DNA of 56,692 nt. Source: Gonium pectorale. Lineage: Eukaryota; Chlorophyta; Chlorophyceae; Chlamydomonadales; Volvocaceae. Positions 28,201-40,953 of the stretch are shown here, one piece after another (position 1 is the stretch's first letter; every line of letters begins with the position of its first letter). The DNA lies in the NCBI GenBank assembly GCA_001584585.1, contig LSYV01000008.1:1636317-1693008 (forward strand), written 5' to 3'. The position numbers were made by a program, and so were the translations under genes. The notes under the pieces were generated by a model. It searched no databases. It saw nothing but the letters and a program-made list of their open reading frames with translations, and was not told where the DNA came from.

Positions 28201-31200
28201 GTCACCGCCGCGGGCGTCGACGGCTGCGACTGGGACATATGTGGCGGTGGGTATCCCAGGCTGGCGGTGGATGCGCCGGCCGCAGCAGCGGCACCGCCAG
28301 CAGCGGCCGCCGCCGCACCAAGGCCAGCCGCCTGCGCCAGGAGTGTGACCTGCTGCCGCAATGCCTCGACCTGTTGCATCAACAGCTCGTTCTGTTGCTT
28401 CAATGCCATGGCTGCTGCATCGGAGGCCGGTTGCGGCGCGAGGATAGATGCCGTCGTCAACATAGGGTTCGGCGGCAGCCGTGCCGGTGTATGCGCGCCA
28501 CTCCCGCCGCCGGCAGAGCCTGCCATGAAGCCACTGGGAGCCGAGAGCTCGAACGTGCCGCGACTGTCGCGGCCTTGCGCGAGGTCGATGCTGTCGTAGG
28601 ACGCATGCCTGGAGTGCCCGCGAGAGCCGCGGCCGCCTCCCGCGACCCCCGCGGGCGCTCCCCCGGGTACTGTGCTGGAAAGCCGCTGCTGCAAGATGCT
28701 GTCAGCAGCACCGGGCACGGCCCCATCCGCTACAACGGTGAAGGACCGGAAGGATGCCTCGCCGCGGTAAGCCGGCGCGGCCTGGCCGCCGCTGGTCGCA
28801 GAAGCTGCAGCAGCCTGGGGCTGAGCCCAGTTTGAGATGCTGACCTCACGGCCGCGCCCGCTGGGCACCGCCGCGGGGCTGGCGGGTGGCCCAGAGGCCT
28901 GGGCACGTCCGTCCTGTCGCGGCGGAGCCGGTAGCAGCGTGATCCCGGAAGGCATTTGCGTGGGCGGCGGTGGAAGGAGCGTGGTGTAGGCGCCGGGGGG
29001 CGTCGCCGGCGTCCCCTCGTGGACCATGGAGTAGGGCCCGCCTGGCATCCCCACGCGAGGTGAGCGGCTGGTAACCGCATCGTCGGGCGTCTCTGCGCGG
29101 CATGGCGTCAATGCTCGAGTAAAAATATAGTTTGTTAGTCTGGATTCGGCTTTCTGCAAAGGTCGCGCGCTCTTGAGTTCGCCGTTCGAATCTGTGACGT
29201 GCTGTGGAATGGGTATAGGGCAGCAACCCACAGCCGCGGCATGGGCACTAGCATTAGGATACGCATTCCCTAAAAGCGCCTGAACTATCGCACCTAATCC
29301 CGGCGGCGACACGTCAGAGCTGCCGGTGGCCACCGTTCCATACGACGAGTCCATGGTTGACGCGGATCGTGCGGTGTCCATGCCGCCCACGCCGGGCGTG
29401 CCTCCTCCGCCCGACCCGCGGGCGAGCATTGTTACGCGCGGATGCATGGCCATGTGCGAATCCGCGGGAAGGCCTTCCGCCGACAGGCTGAGCACCTGCT
29501 GGGTTTCATAGACGTGCGGAAATATCCTTGATCACCGCAACCGCCAGCCTTGAACACGCGTGTGCGGGCTCAGCTCAACATGAGCACATGCCGGCGCATG
29601 CGTTAGGGACAGCGCTAAGGAATAAGTGCGCTCTCATTGCAATGACTCGTGAAACGCATTGTAGCTTCAAAGCCCACCTGTTGCACTGACTCGGGGCTGT
29701 CCACGTAGGGCTCCTGGCCGCGTGTAGTTATGATGGCGCCGCCATTGGCAGTAACGTACTGCGTGAATCCCACCGGCGTATGATGCGAGTGCCGCGTTCC
29801 GCGACCGGGCGATCCCGGGGACTCCTCCGACTGACGGAAATGCGGCGTCGGGGACACAGCGTTGCGCAGTGCACGCGTTAGTAAGGCAATCATGCGCGTC
29901 ATGAGTACATAGGGGCAGCCCAGGTGGCAAGGACTGTAGCTTCAAGCTCATTCGTGCAAGCCCGATCAAGCAGCATGGCCTGTCCGCCGAGGCGGATGCC
30001 GACCCGCACCTGCTCCGGCACCATGTCCAGGCTGCGTCCTCGGAAGTACCCCTCGGAGCCAGCCTCCATCTCCATGGTGCTGAGGCCCGCCAGCGACAAT
30101 CCACCCAGCCCTGCCATAGCGTTGCCCTCATCGTACGACTGGCCCAGGCCGGCGCCGCCGGCGACGTCCTGCCCATGCCCGTGGCCGTGGCTATGGATTT
30201 CGCCGGCCGCCGAGGCTCCGGCCGATCCGGCGCGCTCGCGGGCCGATTGCCCGGGCTGTAGCTCGCCGAGGGAGCTGCCCACTTCGTACAGCATGCTGCT
30301 GCTGGGGCTGAGCGACCTGCAGAGGTCAACGATTGTGACAAAACGATGTATTACTGTTCGGTCCCATTAGGGCCATTAAATACAAGGACAGGGATACGAA
30401 GCAAGGAAGAGCGGAGATGCAGTTACGCATGCCAATATATACATATATTCTTGCATGTAGCCTTGTGGGTGCATACATATACATATGCTACAAGGCTACA
30501 CGCAAGAAAGAAGCTCATTGTTTCCTTAAGTCTGAAGACCGCCGAAACAGAAAAGATGGTGACTAAGCGTACGTGCTTGCCAGCTTCGGTGCCGGTATTC
30601 ATTACCCGCGAGCAACAAATCCTACAACCAGCGTCTCCCCCATCCTACCTGCTGTCCGCCTCGTCCTGTCCCTTGACCATGGGCGGGCTGGAATGGTGGC
30701 TCACCATGCTGCTGCTCGCGCTGGGCTCGGCTTGAAGCTGCGTAGCGTGGCCAAGCGGGAGCAACGCAAGCTCGAACACGAGAAATCGATCGGGCAAGGC
30801 CTGACAGGAGCGAATGTGCTATTGTTTTCTTTGGACAGGCCATCAGTGGAACAGGGCGCGTGACACCGGCAAGCAGCAGCCCGGAACTGAATATGGCGCC
30901 AAACAGTTTGCATGAAGATTACTGGCACTGGATGCAGGCTACCGGCAAGCCGACTTAGGCACCTGCCCCAACGGTCGCGCACCTTGGCATTCACGGATTG
31001 CGACTTTGGGAAGTGCCCATGACCGGGGAGGGCGCCCACGCTGGCCGAAACCGCAACCGGCTGCGGTGCCCGCGCCATGCTTCGGCGCAAATCGTTCCGG
31101 CTCGTGAGGAGGTCCGAGCGATGCGACACCGCTGGAATAGCCACCATTCGGCTGCCACCTTGGTGCCGGCGACTGGGCACGCGCGATGCGCTGTTGCCCG

Positions 31201-34200
31201 AGGGCGTAGACAGCTTTGAGCGCGGCACCACCGTCCCAACCATCTGCTGTAGAGTCTGCAACCCTGCGGCCGCCGACATGGGCAGCGCCTGCGCAATTGT
31301 GAAGGGGCTCGACATGCCCAGGAGGCTTGCAGCGGACGCGGAGGCTCCAATACCACTGCCGTCCCGCGACGGCAGCGCGCCGGCCATGGAAGGGCCCTGC
31401 ATGTGCGCGGCCGATCGTCCGCCGCCGGTCACGTTGCCGCCGGGCGTGGCAAGGGCCCCGTTTCCATAGGGGTTCGAGGGCGTAGCCGCAGGCGTTTGCG
31501 GCGGCGCGCGACGGCCCCGAGGGTCGTGCTCGATGACCGCCATCGTGTGGTTACCACCGGCCGAGACATGCAGGACGCGCTTCCCGTCAACGGCCGAGAC
31601 GACCTGTCAAAGGGGTACCAGCCGGGGTCGGAACTGCGATGGTTTACGGAAAGCAATACGATCTGACCCCGTTGGCTTACACAGCCGCGGCGAGATGGCT
31701 TAACCCGTCTCGCACAGTTGCCGTACGCGACTGTCGTGAGTTTACGCACCTGCGGCAGCGTGTAGTCGACCTGGGGAGGCAGCCGCGACGCAACCGGTCC
31801 GTCACCCGACATGGATTCTGACTTGTCGACGCCGAGCTGCCCCTCAGTGCCGCGGCCCCAAGTCAGCAGCCGTACTCGGCGCTGATCCTCTGCTATCTGC
31901 CCGTTCGCCTTCATTGGGAAGATGGGGGGCGGACGACACAACCGTCCACAAGATGTGGTCCTGAACGCTCCGTGCCAGGCATCTCGTCTGGGGCGTAGTA
32001 ATTTCAGCATCATCTTGCTGGTTATGTGCTAGGTGCTGTAGCAAGAGAACACGGCTCGCCGATGACAGCGGCCCAGGGCTGACCTACGTGTATACAACGC
32101 CGTTGCTGACAGGCTTGGCCCCAACGAGTCAAGGCTTACCTGGACCTTGCTGGCGATAACCACAACGTGGTGCATGCCGCATGTGACCTCCTCCACAAAC
32201 ATGCCGAACAGGTTGCCGTCCACCTACACCAATATAAGGCAAGCAACGGCCAGGCTCAGTGCTACCATGCATCGCAGGTTCACAGCGCGCGCGATATCGG
32301 GCAAAAAGCTGCTGAAAGCAACGGCTTAGGACCAGGCTGCGTATGAAGCGTTTTGGCGCTGGCCGTCGCACGTGAAACGGCCGTATCTAGTCCATTACGT
32401 AACCATTAGCCTTGATCATGTTTGTGCACCTCAAGCGTTTGACAAAGCACCCGAGTCTGTTCCCACCCGCGTCGGCGTCAGTGCGCCCTCCCAGGCGCAG
32501 CCCTTGTCGCCACTGGCGCCGGTGGCGCCCATCTGGTATACACGGCCGTCGGCCGACAGCGCCACTGTCATGCTCCAGCCGCAGGTGACCTGCGCATGCC
32601 GATGCAGTCATGGCACAGGTATCACCAGCAGAAGCAAGCAACGCCAGGGCAGACATGTCGCACACGCCGACTCGGGCCAACGTTGGTTGTAAACGTGAGC
32701 GCGCTGTGCGGGCAGCACCTACGGCCTTTGCACAAGAATATACTACATTTTGTACACGAACATACTAAAGGCCCGCACACACATACCTGCACGACTCCAT
32801 GCTTATCCAGGTCTCCACGGACGCGGGTTGGAAGTAATCGGCCCTCCTTGTCCCCATGCCCCAAGCAACCGTTGTTGTGGTCGCGCTTTCCCGACGGGTT
32901 GGGAGTCTCCAGCCACGAGAAGTCGCCGCCCCACGTGTAGAGCGCGCCGAGCGACTCTGAGCAGAACCGAAAGGACGGGATCGTGGCACGCCAGTCATGT
33001 CTCACCGGCACAGGGGTCGAAAAATACGCTGAACAACATACGGCATAGAAACACATCGGGCATGCCTCCGCTGCCACGATAAGGAGCTGCCTGATGCCCG
33101 TCTGCCCCTGCAACCACGCCCACCTGAAACCGATGAGGAGCGTTCAGGTGGCCCCCGCAGTGCCTCCATGGATGTAGCGCTGCTGCTGTGGAGGTCGTTG
33201 TGCCTCGGCAGGCTCGCACCTGCGCCCCCGGTAGCTCCGGCAGGGACTGGGGTGGATACACCAGCCCCGGAGAAGCTGCTCCGCGCTCCGACTGCCCCAC
33301 CAGCCGCAGCAATCACATCCTGAAGCAGCGGGACGGGTGGGGAGTAATGTGCTGAGGATGTTTACACAACACCCAGTAATTCACAGAGCACTCTGGGGAA
33401 GGCAGCTAACAGCGTGTTGTCTAGAGAAGGCCGACAGATCATCAGCTGGGGACTCGACCGGCAGAGACGCACAGTACCCCCAAGCGTCAAACACCGCAAA
33501 TGTAAGCCATATGAAGTCTGGCTGGTGTTGCATTGACCTATATCACGAACGCGGACACCCTCACCCTTGTCTCCCCCGCACCGCTGTAACGGTACCTGTA
33601 GATCGCTGCCGCTGCTGCTCATATCGCTCGGCGGGGTGACGGCACGTGCATCCCAGGCGCTTGCCGGCCTACAGAGAAAATTGCGCGTTGAAGCGTCGGT
33701 CGTATGTTTGCATGGGCTTGTGTCCCTGTACCCGAAGTAGCTGGAAGCGCATATGCATATGCATGCAGTTGGGCCTCAGGGTAAGGGGGCTAGTATCCAG
33801 CCTCATGCGCAGCTGGTCAAGCGTTCCGCCCACAGCGCGGTTAGGCCCTAGCCCGGAGGTCTTACTGGATCGCCGCGGCAGCCCGTGACACCGCCACAGC
33901 GGCCGTGTGCCAGTAGCCGCAGCTGACGCCCGTGACGCACTTGTCCTCCAGAGCCATAACCCTAGCAAGCATCACAAGAACGGCAGCTGTCATGAACGAC
34001 ACCCTTCCAGCGATGCCGCATCTGGGGACGTGCGCACAGTCAACCACCGGTTGCGTGTTGACGAAATGACAAGCTGCCGACTCCATTGTCATGGCTTACT
34101 TAGCTTCAGATGCAGCACCATCCTATCCCCCTTAATGCGTTGTTCAGCTACGGCTCCCTCTCACCCACTGATGTTTCTTGCCCTGCTTACCGCCGAGGCC

Positions 34201-37133
34201 TGTACTCGGACGCATGCGTCCCGTGGCCCAACTTGCCGAACAAGCCGTTGCCCCACGTGAACAGCATTCCGCCCTCCGTAATGGCGGCCGTGTGGAAGGG
34301 GCCGCAGGACACCGCCAGCACCTACATTGCGGAATACGTGTGACTGGGTCGCATGTTTGAGCCCGAGTCATTGAGGTCCTGACAAATTATTGCATCTGAC
34401 ACCAACCCAACAATCGCGGCCCAACATGTCAAGCGCACATGTCGCAAGACAGTCTTGCTTGCATGTCGCATGGGCGCTATTGCTGTGCATGCGAATGCCT
34501 TCCATGCACATACCGGCACGTCCTCCCGCAGCCCGGGGAAGACCACCGGCGTCGGCTCCACAACCGGAAACGTGTAGCCGTTGCCCAGCTGCCCCGCAAC
34601 ATTGCTGCCCCACATGTACAGCCGCATGTCTGCGGAGATGGCGGCCGTCGAGCCCTCGCCGCATGCCAGCGTGTGCACGCCCTTGCCGCTCATGCGGGTT
34701 ACCAGCCGCGGGCCGATTTGGTTGGCGCACCAGCCGTGGCCCAGGTTGCCGTCTGGTATGGGGTGGTGTTGAGGCATCGAGGTGAGGCAGGCCGGGCGAC
34801 ATACTCATGGGACATCTGAGTGCGGCGGCGCACACCTCGATCGCCTACTGCACAGAATACAATATGTACACAAGGCTGAGTCGGCCGCTGTGTCCGTGGC
34901 GCCACGCGTTACATGGTTAGGGGTGAACGCGGCGTGGCGCCACCAAGAAGCCGTGCGTACAACCCAACAGCGGGACACCACCTAGGGAGCGGTGCCAGAA
35001 ACGAGCTCACCCTTGCCGTAGCCCCACGTGTACAGCTCTCCCTTCCGAGTGATTAGCGCCGCGTGTCGCGGTGCACATGCGACCCGCACCACGTCCACGC
35101 TGCTGGCATTCTGCACCAGCACCGGCTCCCGGCTCTGCTGCCAGTGCAACATAATCTCCGGGTTCCGCTCCTCCCGCTGCATCGAGCGCAGCAGGTGGCC
35201 GGCCTGCGACGCGGGAACCCGGTCTGCGTCACCGTCATGCAGCGCTTCGCCCTACATCCCAATCCGCATGCTGAACCCTGGCATGCTCAGATAGCAGTCG
35301 ACGGCAAGCACTTCACGGTAAATGCTTACACTTGTCATCATTGTCTGTTGGTCTCATGCAGAGAAAGCGGGTTGCGCAAGTGGAGAAAACAAGCCAGTCC
35401 GCCTGCATACTCGTATGTTTACGTCTTGCCATACCTTAGGCTCGAACCACTCATCATGCTCGTACGTGATCAGGCTGCCCCACACATACAGGTCGCCCAG
35501 CTCCCGCCGGTCACGGCGAGCGGGCAGCGGCATACCCGTCGCCACGCCGCTATTCCGCGTATTTACCATGCTGCTCAATCCTGCATTTGCAACGCCAAAT
35601 CGGCAGTCGCAAGTTAGCAAACGGCAAGCAGTATCGGAAGTGGAAGCCCCCACGGCATCAGGCATGCATCAAGCGGACGGCAGATATACGGCCGCCTCCT
35701 GACAAGAGCCTAGTTGGCGTACCTGGTTTGGACTTGGGCACCGGCTTCGGCGTCCTGTCGTCCGTGAGGGACTGTCGCAATGAAGGGATCTCCAGCGGCG
35801 GTGGTGCGCGGGCGGCAGGCTGCGTAAAGGGACCCACGGGCACACATCCTTTGCAAGAGATACCTCGTAAAATGTATGAGTAGGAACTGTGACTGTTCAC
35901 ATGCATGGTGCCACATGGCATGATCGTTTTCATTCTCCATCGTGCGTGCGGTTTACGATAAACCCACGGAGGCCGTGGCACACCGCCCATGGCTGCACCT
36001 GAGCCGGCGCTTCCCGCTTTGCTGCTGGCACCACAGCCTGCGAATACTGCTGTGCTGGCAGCTGCGGAAGCTGCGTGGGAGCCGACCAAGCCGACGGCGG
36101 GTAGTGCCGGATGATCTGAACGCCCCAGAACCACATCTCGAACTCGTACACGGTGTGGCAGATGACGTCGAGCGTCCGCTCATTCCTTTTCCTGCAGGGC
36201 AGAGCAGCAGGTCGCACATGGACAACATGATGTGAAAGGAGCAAGGGCATCTTCCTCATTAGTCCAGGCCCAGGCTTGCTAGTGCCGCCATGGCCGCAAT
36301 GCGAGCTACTTCCGCAATCACGGATGCGACCATTGCCAATCTGAAGGCCTGCTAAGCGGCCCTGGCGACGTTGCGTGTTCGTATAACCACGGCAACATCT
36401 TATGGCAGGACGTCCCGGCCCCACATTGGCCTTGCCAAGCGGCTGACACTGCCATGCAACTAGTGCCCTTCCGAGGTAAGGTTAGCAAGCATTACGGCAG
36501 CCACGGTAAACCCATCCCTGCGGCTTGATGGATCAAGCGGCAAGAGAGGACATGCATAACGGACTGTTCACACGTGGATAGTACAGCGCGGATCCCCAGG
36601 TACGAGTCGACCGGACTGGCCCTAGCCTGGTCAGCTCGTGAAGCCCCTTCCGCGCAACCTCCTGCCGGCCCATCGAGGCGTGAGCTTACTCGTCCACATA
36701 ATAGATGGAAAACGAGCGGTTGACAGCCTTTGGCATCGGCTGCCGCTTGAAGACCACGGTCTCCTGGCCACGCTGCCACTTCGTGATGCACGCAAGGGGT
36801 ATGCGGCGGATTTGCCCCTGCATGGACGTTAACGCTTAGGTGGGAGGTCTCAGGTGGCCCGCGGGAGAGCGTCAGCGTATCAGGCTCCAGCGCGCGCCTG
36901 TCGCTGGTGGAGTCCCGCCGAACCCCGTTGGCCTTGTGCAATACCCGTGCTGTTCTGGAGGCACAACGCGAGATCAATCGCTGCCCGCAAACGTAATCCA
37001 GGGCACTCACCTTCTTGGACTCCCATTGGAGCTCCAAGTCATCGTTTGACAGCCGGAAGGGATGGGTCTTAGCTTTCCCAAAACGCCCAAACTTAAGCAA
37101 CTCCGTCCCCTGCGCTTCAAATTGTATCCGCAT
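25210..37133 (-). CDS. PH-RCC1-BRX protein, plant PRAF-like, no FYVE seen
   Basis: More than twenty minus-strand exons join by GT..AG introns. PH domain: GTELLKFGRFGKAKTHPFRL (exon ending 37011), GQIRRIPLACITKWQRGQET and SFSIYYVDE (~36818-36675), RTLDVICHTVYEFEMWFWG (~36190). Seven RCC1 propeller blades follow between about 35670 and 31540, for example LYVWGSLI, LYTWGYGKG, MWGSNVAGQLGNG, FTWGNGLFGKLGHG and LLTWGRGTEGQLGVD. Then come Ser/Pro/Gly-rich linkers, a coiled coil with KQQNELLMQQVEALRQQ near 28400-28340, and a BRX domain (26216-26070) with VVKVRFSKRVFGPMEAHQWL. The order PH, RCC1, coiled coil, BRX is that of land-plant PRAF proteins, which bind phosphoinositides and are proposed GEFs for small GTPases. 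A FYVE zinc finger, normally between RCC1 and the coiled coil, is not visible in any exon. The start ATG at 37133 precedes the PH domain closely; the frame stays open to 37247, so a longer N terminus is possible. Confidence 0.85.
30448..30508. repeat. Imperfect inverted repeat (hairpin) in an intron
   Basis: Arms at 30448-30466 and 30490-30508 are 19 bases each and complementary with one mismatch (TTCTTGCATGTAGCCTTGT against its partner). The loop is 23 bases of AT-rich alternating sequence. It lies within an intron of the PH-RCC1-BRX gene and could form a cruciform or an RNA hairpin, or be the ends of a tiny inverted-repeat element. Confidence 0.8.
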
Positions 37134-37981
37134 GAAGAATAAAGAACCCCCTTGATTGCCTACCCCGAGCGTTCGTGTCCTGAATCCGCACCTTCCGCAG
37201 AAATGTGAGCACCTCCTCGTAGGGCTTCGGGCCCGAGGGAAAGCCATTCACATACACTCCGCCCCCCTCATGCGTCGGAGGCAAAAGGTTCATCCTCAGC
37301 TGCTCCGCCCTGCTCGAGCTTGGACGAGAGCTTTCATGACATCTCTGCTGCAAAGTGCGGATTTATTCTGGAACAGATGCACAGGAAAGGGGGCTAATCA
37401 AAGCAAGAGCCGTTTCTTCATCTTTTGTCTGCCTGTTCCGCTTCTCCCAGTGTTCATCATCTGCATCGTCTATACATTATGCTCAGTAAAGTTGCGATCA
37501 GAAGTGTGGGCTCGAATAGCAAGTCAAGGCGACCATCATCTATAACCGCTGCGTGAACACGGTACCGTTACTCCTACGCCACTGTGGCCGACCGATTACT
37601 GTGAGCCAGGCGGAGAGTAGGCGGATCCAAACCCTGGCACGCACTGCCGTACGACCGGGCACGGTGCCGGGTAGCAAGCCCCAAGCTTCCCAAGGCTCAC
37701 TCTTTGGCAACTTTCAGGCAGACGCAGCTTAAGTAGTTCGCATGTAAGCCGGTATGCATTGAGGAAGCGCTGCTCCTTCCCATGTTTGCTGGGTAGGCAC
37801 ACATGCAAGGCACGTGCAATTAGGTGCGGTTAGGTGCAATCAATGCGTGCAAGCGCATGCCCGTGGCGTTTTGACATCTGGACAGTGAGCTGTATTAGCG
37901 GGTCTGACTCATCTCGGTGTGCTGCACTCCTTACCTTGTCACAGCCGCCACGCGTGCACGCCAGACATCAGCCGCAATAGG
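37134..37981. other. Intergenic, upstream of the PH-RCC1-BRX gene
   Basis: This holds the promoter and 5' UTR of the PH-RCC1-BRX gene (minus) and the 3' end of the eIF4B-like gene. A minus open frame at 37117-37353 encodes YVNGFPSGPKPYEEVLTFLR. It looks protein-like but could be joined to the PH exon only through a 41-nt intron, which is too short to trust. Confidence 0.4.
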
Positions 37982-38440
37982 CTACTTGGCGGTCGTTGCC
38001 ATATCCCCTGATCTGGCCGTAAGAGTTAATGAACATGTCGCCGCCGTCACGGCTGCCGAAGCTCCCTTTGCCGTAGCGCCGTGCTGCCCGCCGCGCGCCA
38101 CAATTGTAATACCGTGTCCAGTGCTGCCCGAGGAGATCAGGTCCGAGGCGTCCAGTAGCGCATTGTCTACATTCGAGGAGCCAGCAACGGGCTTGCTGCG
38201 CCCGCCCTTGCCAACCGTCTGCCACTTGAGTTCCTCGCTGGCGCAGCTCGTCACGCCGCCAGCGCGACCGCCACTACGGAATGGGCGCTCGACTCGGAGC
38301 CGCCCAGACCGCCGCTCACGCGCTCGGGCTCAATGCCTCGCTCGCGCAGGACCTTTTCGTGGGGCCGAGCAGCCCCAAAGATGAACGGTTTGCTCGCGGC
38401 GGGCACTGGTGCGGGCCAAGGCGCCTGCGGCAGCCGCTGC
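37982..38440 (-). CDS. Partly resolved gene, eIF4B-like motif
   Basis: A minus-strand segment ending at a GTGAGC donor (38320) encodes KPFIFGAARPHEKVLRERGI. Splicing to an acceptor at 38233 continues in frame with ELKWQTVGKGGRSKPV and runs to a TAG at 37982. The motif F-G-A-A-R-P-x-E-x-V-L-x-x-x-G resembles the short conserved box of plant eIF4B and related RNA-binding translation factors (often NPFGAARPREEVL). The N terminus could not be resolved; the open frame reaches 38601 with no convincing start. The last ~60 residues, Ala/Thr-rich, may belong to a different exon structure. Treat as a likely real but incompletely modelled gene. Confidence 0.38.
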
Positions 38441-38601
38441 CTCGAGCTCGAGCGGCTTAAGAGCGCGGCAAAAACTGGTTCAGAAACACACGGACGCGAC
38501 GCGACGCGGCACGGCGTTTGCATATACACATCCTGACTCCCGAACGGGCGACCCACGTGCGGCCTGCTCGTGGACACGTAGACGGTCTGGACGTCCCGCA
38601 C

Positions 38602-39739
38602 CGCCGTACCCCTTTACACATGCACATGGTCGAGGCCGCCCATCACTCCCCTTCCGACAGTCTCGCCCCATTCCCCTAGCCGACACAGACTGAAGGCTTG
38701 ACATGGAGAGATTGAAAGACAGAATACGCATGCAGTTGAAGAAACCGTAGCCAAGTCGTCCGCCGGCGACATCCGGGTTTAAGGCCCAACACATAAGCAG
38801 CCAGCCAATCCTCGCACGAGAGTATGCGGCAATGTGCTTTAGGCGCTTACACTGAGACAGAGTAGGACAGAGGGTCCGCAGCAATGCAGCTGGCCCGCAC
38901 AACGACACAAAGCTCCAGCGACGGGCCATTAGTAATACGGCTCTCGGTTTGTCATGTTATGGGTTCTGTCCCATTGCTGAAAGGGGGCCGCCCACATCAC
39001 TACGCAGGTGCTGCCAGTTACAGACCTTACATCAACAACTTGATACCAAGCCTTCCCATTGGGGCATGCCGAAGGCGGGAGCGAAACGATGCAGCCCCTG
39101 GGTCACGTGTCGCCATCCGGCATACAGCTCATCAGGCCGTTCACGATTTGGAGCTTGCATGTGCGCGCCCTGCAGCTTTCTGTCCCTGCCATGCACACGA
39201 TTAGCACGCGTTACACAAAACCTGGGCCGTTGCGCGGTCAAACCGTCATAGGGAACCCCATGCACACAATGCACCCGGGACCGATTCAATCCACCTGTCC
39301 GTCACAAATGTGCCTTGGCGTAACTGGTGCCGACACCTTTTCACGCAACATTAGGAAACACGCAGCACTGCCGGGGTCCTTAAACACGCAGCACTGCCGG
39401 GGTCCTTGAACACGGCGGAATGGCAACGAAGTCACCTTCTTTTGAGACCGCGTATAAGTACGCAACCTCTTGATGTGCATCCTCCCTCTCCATACACAGA
39501 TTAGAGTATGAACGGTTTTAACGGGGCTACTGTCTTGCATCATCGACCCACCACACGGGGCCGCACCCCGCGAGTGAAGACTACGGCGTCCCCACAATAA
39601 TTTCTGATTACTGCAGTCCGCACGCAAACAACCCCTTTCCGGCGTGGCCAGCAGGAGGCAGGGTATCGCAAGGTTGGAGCACGCCTGGTGTCCGTTGATC
39701 AAAGGCGCTGCCACCTCGCGCCGTTCACTCCGCTGTGTC
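38602..39739. other. Intergenic / 3' UTR of the SFT2 gene
   Basis: This lies downstream of SFT2 and upstream of the eIF4B-like gene, both on the minus strand. Minus-strand TGTAA signals (read as TTACA on plus) occur near 39015 and 39206. It may also contain unresolved 5' exons of the eIF4B-like gene. A 26-bp tandem duplication sits at 39356-39407. Confidence 0.4.
39356..39407. repeat. Perfect 26-bp tandem duplication
   Basis: The unit begins AAACACGCAGCACTGCCGGG and is repeated twice without change, followed by a partial third start (GAACAC). It is noncoding, in the region downstream of SFT2. Confidence 0.9.
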
Positions 39740-40953
39740 TCATCCGCTCCGAAAAATCATGGCTTTGATCGCCGCCTGGCCACCCGGAACCCATGTCAGG
39801 CAATACCTGCAGTTTGCGGGCGAGACAGGGCACAGGAGTGCTTCAACAGATTCGCAGAAGGCGTGGCTCGCACGTAAGAAGGCCTGCAGCCTCCCTCGTC
39901 TTCTGCACACGCGCTGCGCGTTCGCACGTAAGCCCGCACGCAGCTTGCAAGAAGGCCGGCAGTCCGCTGCATTGTCGTCCTGGAAGCGGGCAAATGCTGA
40001 CGCATTGCCACCGGCGGCAAAGGACCGAGCTTCATCCCTCCCCCATGGTGCCAGGGCGCTCACCAGATGAGGGCCAGCAGCTGAATGATAAGCATTATGA
40101 GGCACAGCCCTGCGTTGCCGGTGGTGAACGCCACGGCGAGCGTCCCCGCGATGGCCGCAATGTACACAATGGTAGCGAGGATACGCTTCTCCTCGAGCAT
40201 CCGCTGGCACTGCTTGACTGGACCCATGAGGAAGAGCGTGCTACGCAGTCGACAGGCCGGACAGCGGCACGGGTGTTGGACAATCATAGGGTTGAAAGGC
40301 ATAACGGATGAATGGTCAGACTTACTCACGGGTGGTATGCATAAGGTGCATAAGGCCCCAGGTAGCGATGTGAACGTTGGGCGGAGTCAAGGAGCATGTG
40401 CACCAAGGACACTTCATCCCGCCGCATGGGCGGCACGCAGCATTGCACGACACATGCACATGCTGGGTGCCAGCGGCGTGGCGCAAAACCCCACGTGAGA
40501 TCCGCTCCCACGCCGTAATAACGACGACGCCCCTCCGGTACGCACCTCATCACACTGACGACGCTCCCAACGGAGTAAATGACAGCAAACTTCGTGATTT
40601 GCATCGTCCACAACATGGGAATGCTGATAATGGTGAGAAGCATTCCAAACCCGAAACAACATCCGAAGCCTACAAAGGTCAGGCGTGGACGGTGAACAGC
40701 GGCGACAGGGAAGAACCTAAGCTACGACGGGGGAGCCCCAGGGTATCACACGTCCACGAAGAGGCACCGCAGAACGCAAGCAACCAAGAGCCTACAACGT
40801 GTAGCCTGTGTCAAATGCAGCGTGTATGGAGCCTGAGAGCGTACCTATAAGCCGGTTCTTCCACGAGAGCGTCATTGCTTCATCCACTTGCCCGAGCAGT
40901 CCCTTTTCCTGCTGTTCCTGCATCCCTACCGCGGCCTTGATTTTGTCCATCAT
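39740..40953 (-). CDS. SFT2: SFT2-family Golgi vesicle transport membrane protein
   Basis: Four exons (40953-40845, 40669-40546, 40240-40064, 39806-39740) give a 158-residue protein, normal for the family. The N terminus is MMDKIKAAVGMQEQQEKGLL followed by the segment LSWKNRLIGFG. Four hydrophobic segments follow: FGMLLTIISIPMLW, FAVIYSVGSVVSVM, RILATIVYIAAIAGTLAVAF and LCLIMLIIQLLALIWY. The conserved STLFLMGPVKQ box joins the second and third segments, and the end is YCLTWVPGGQAAIK. SFT2 proteins are tetraspan Golgi/endosome membrane proteins (Got1/SFT2 family) needed for fusion of endosome-derived vesicles with the Golgi. The gene lies head to head with the CAF-1 gene. Confidence 0.93.

Noticed and set aside
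37117..37353. ORF with YVNGFPSGPKPYEEVLTFLR as first exon of the PH-RCC1-BRX gene
   Set aside because: Joining it to the PH exon needs a 41-nt intron, shorter than any other here. An ATG directly before the PH domain is simpler.
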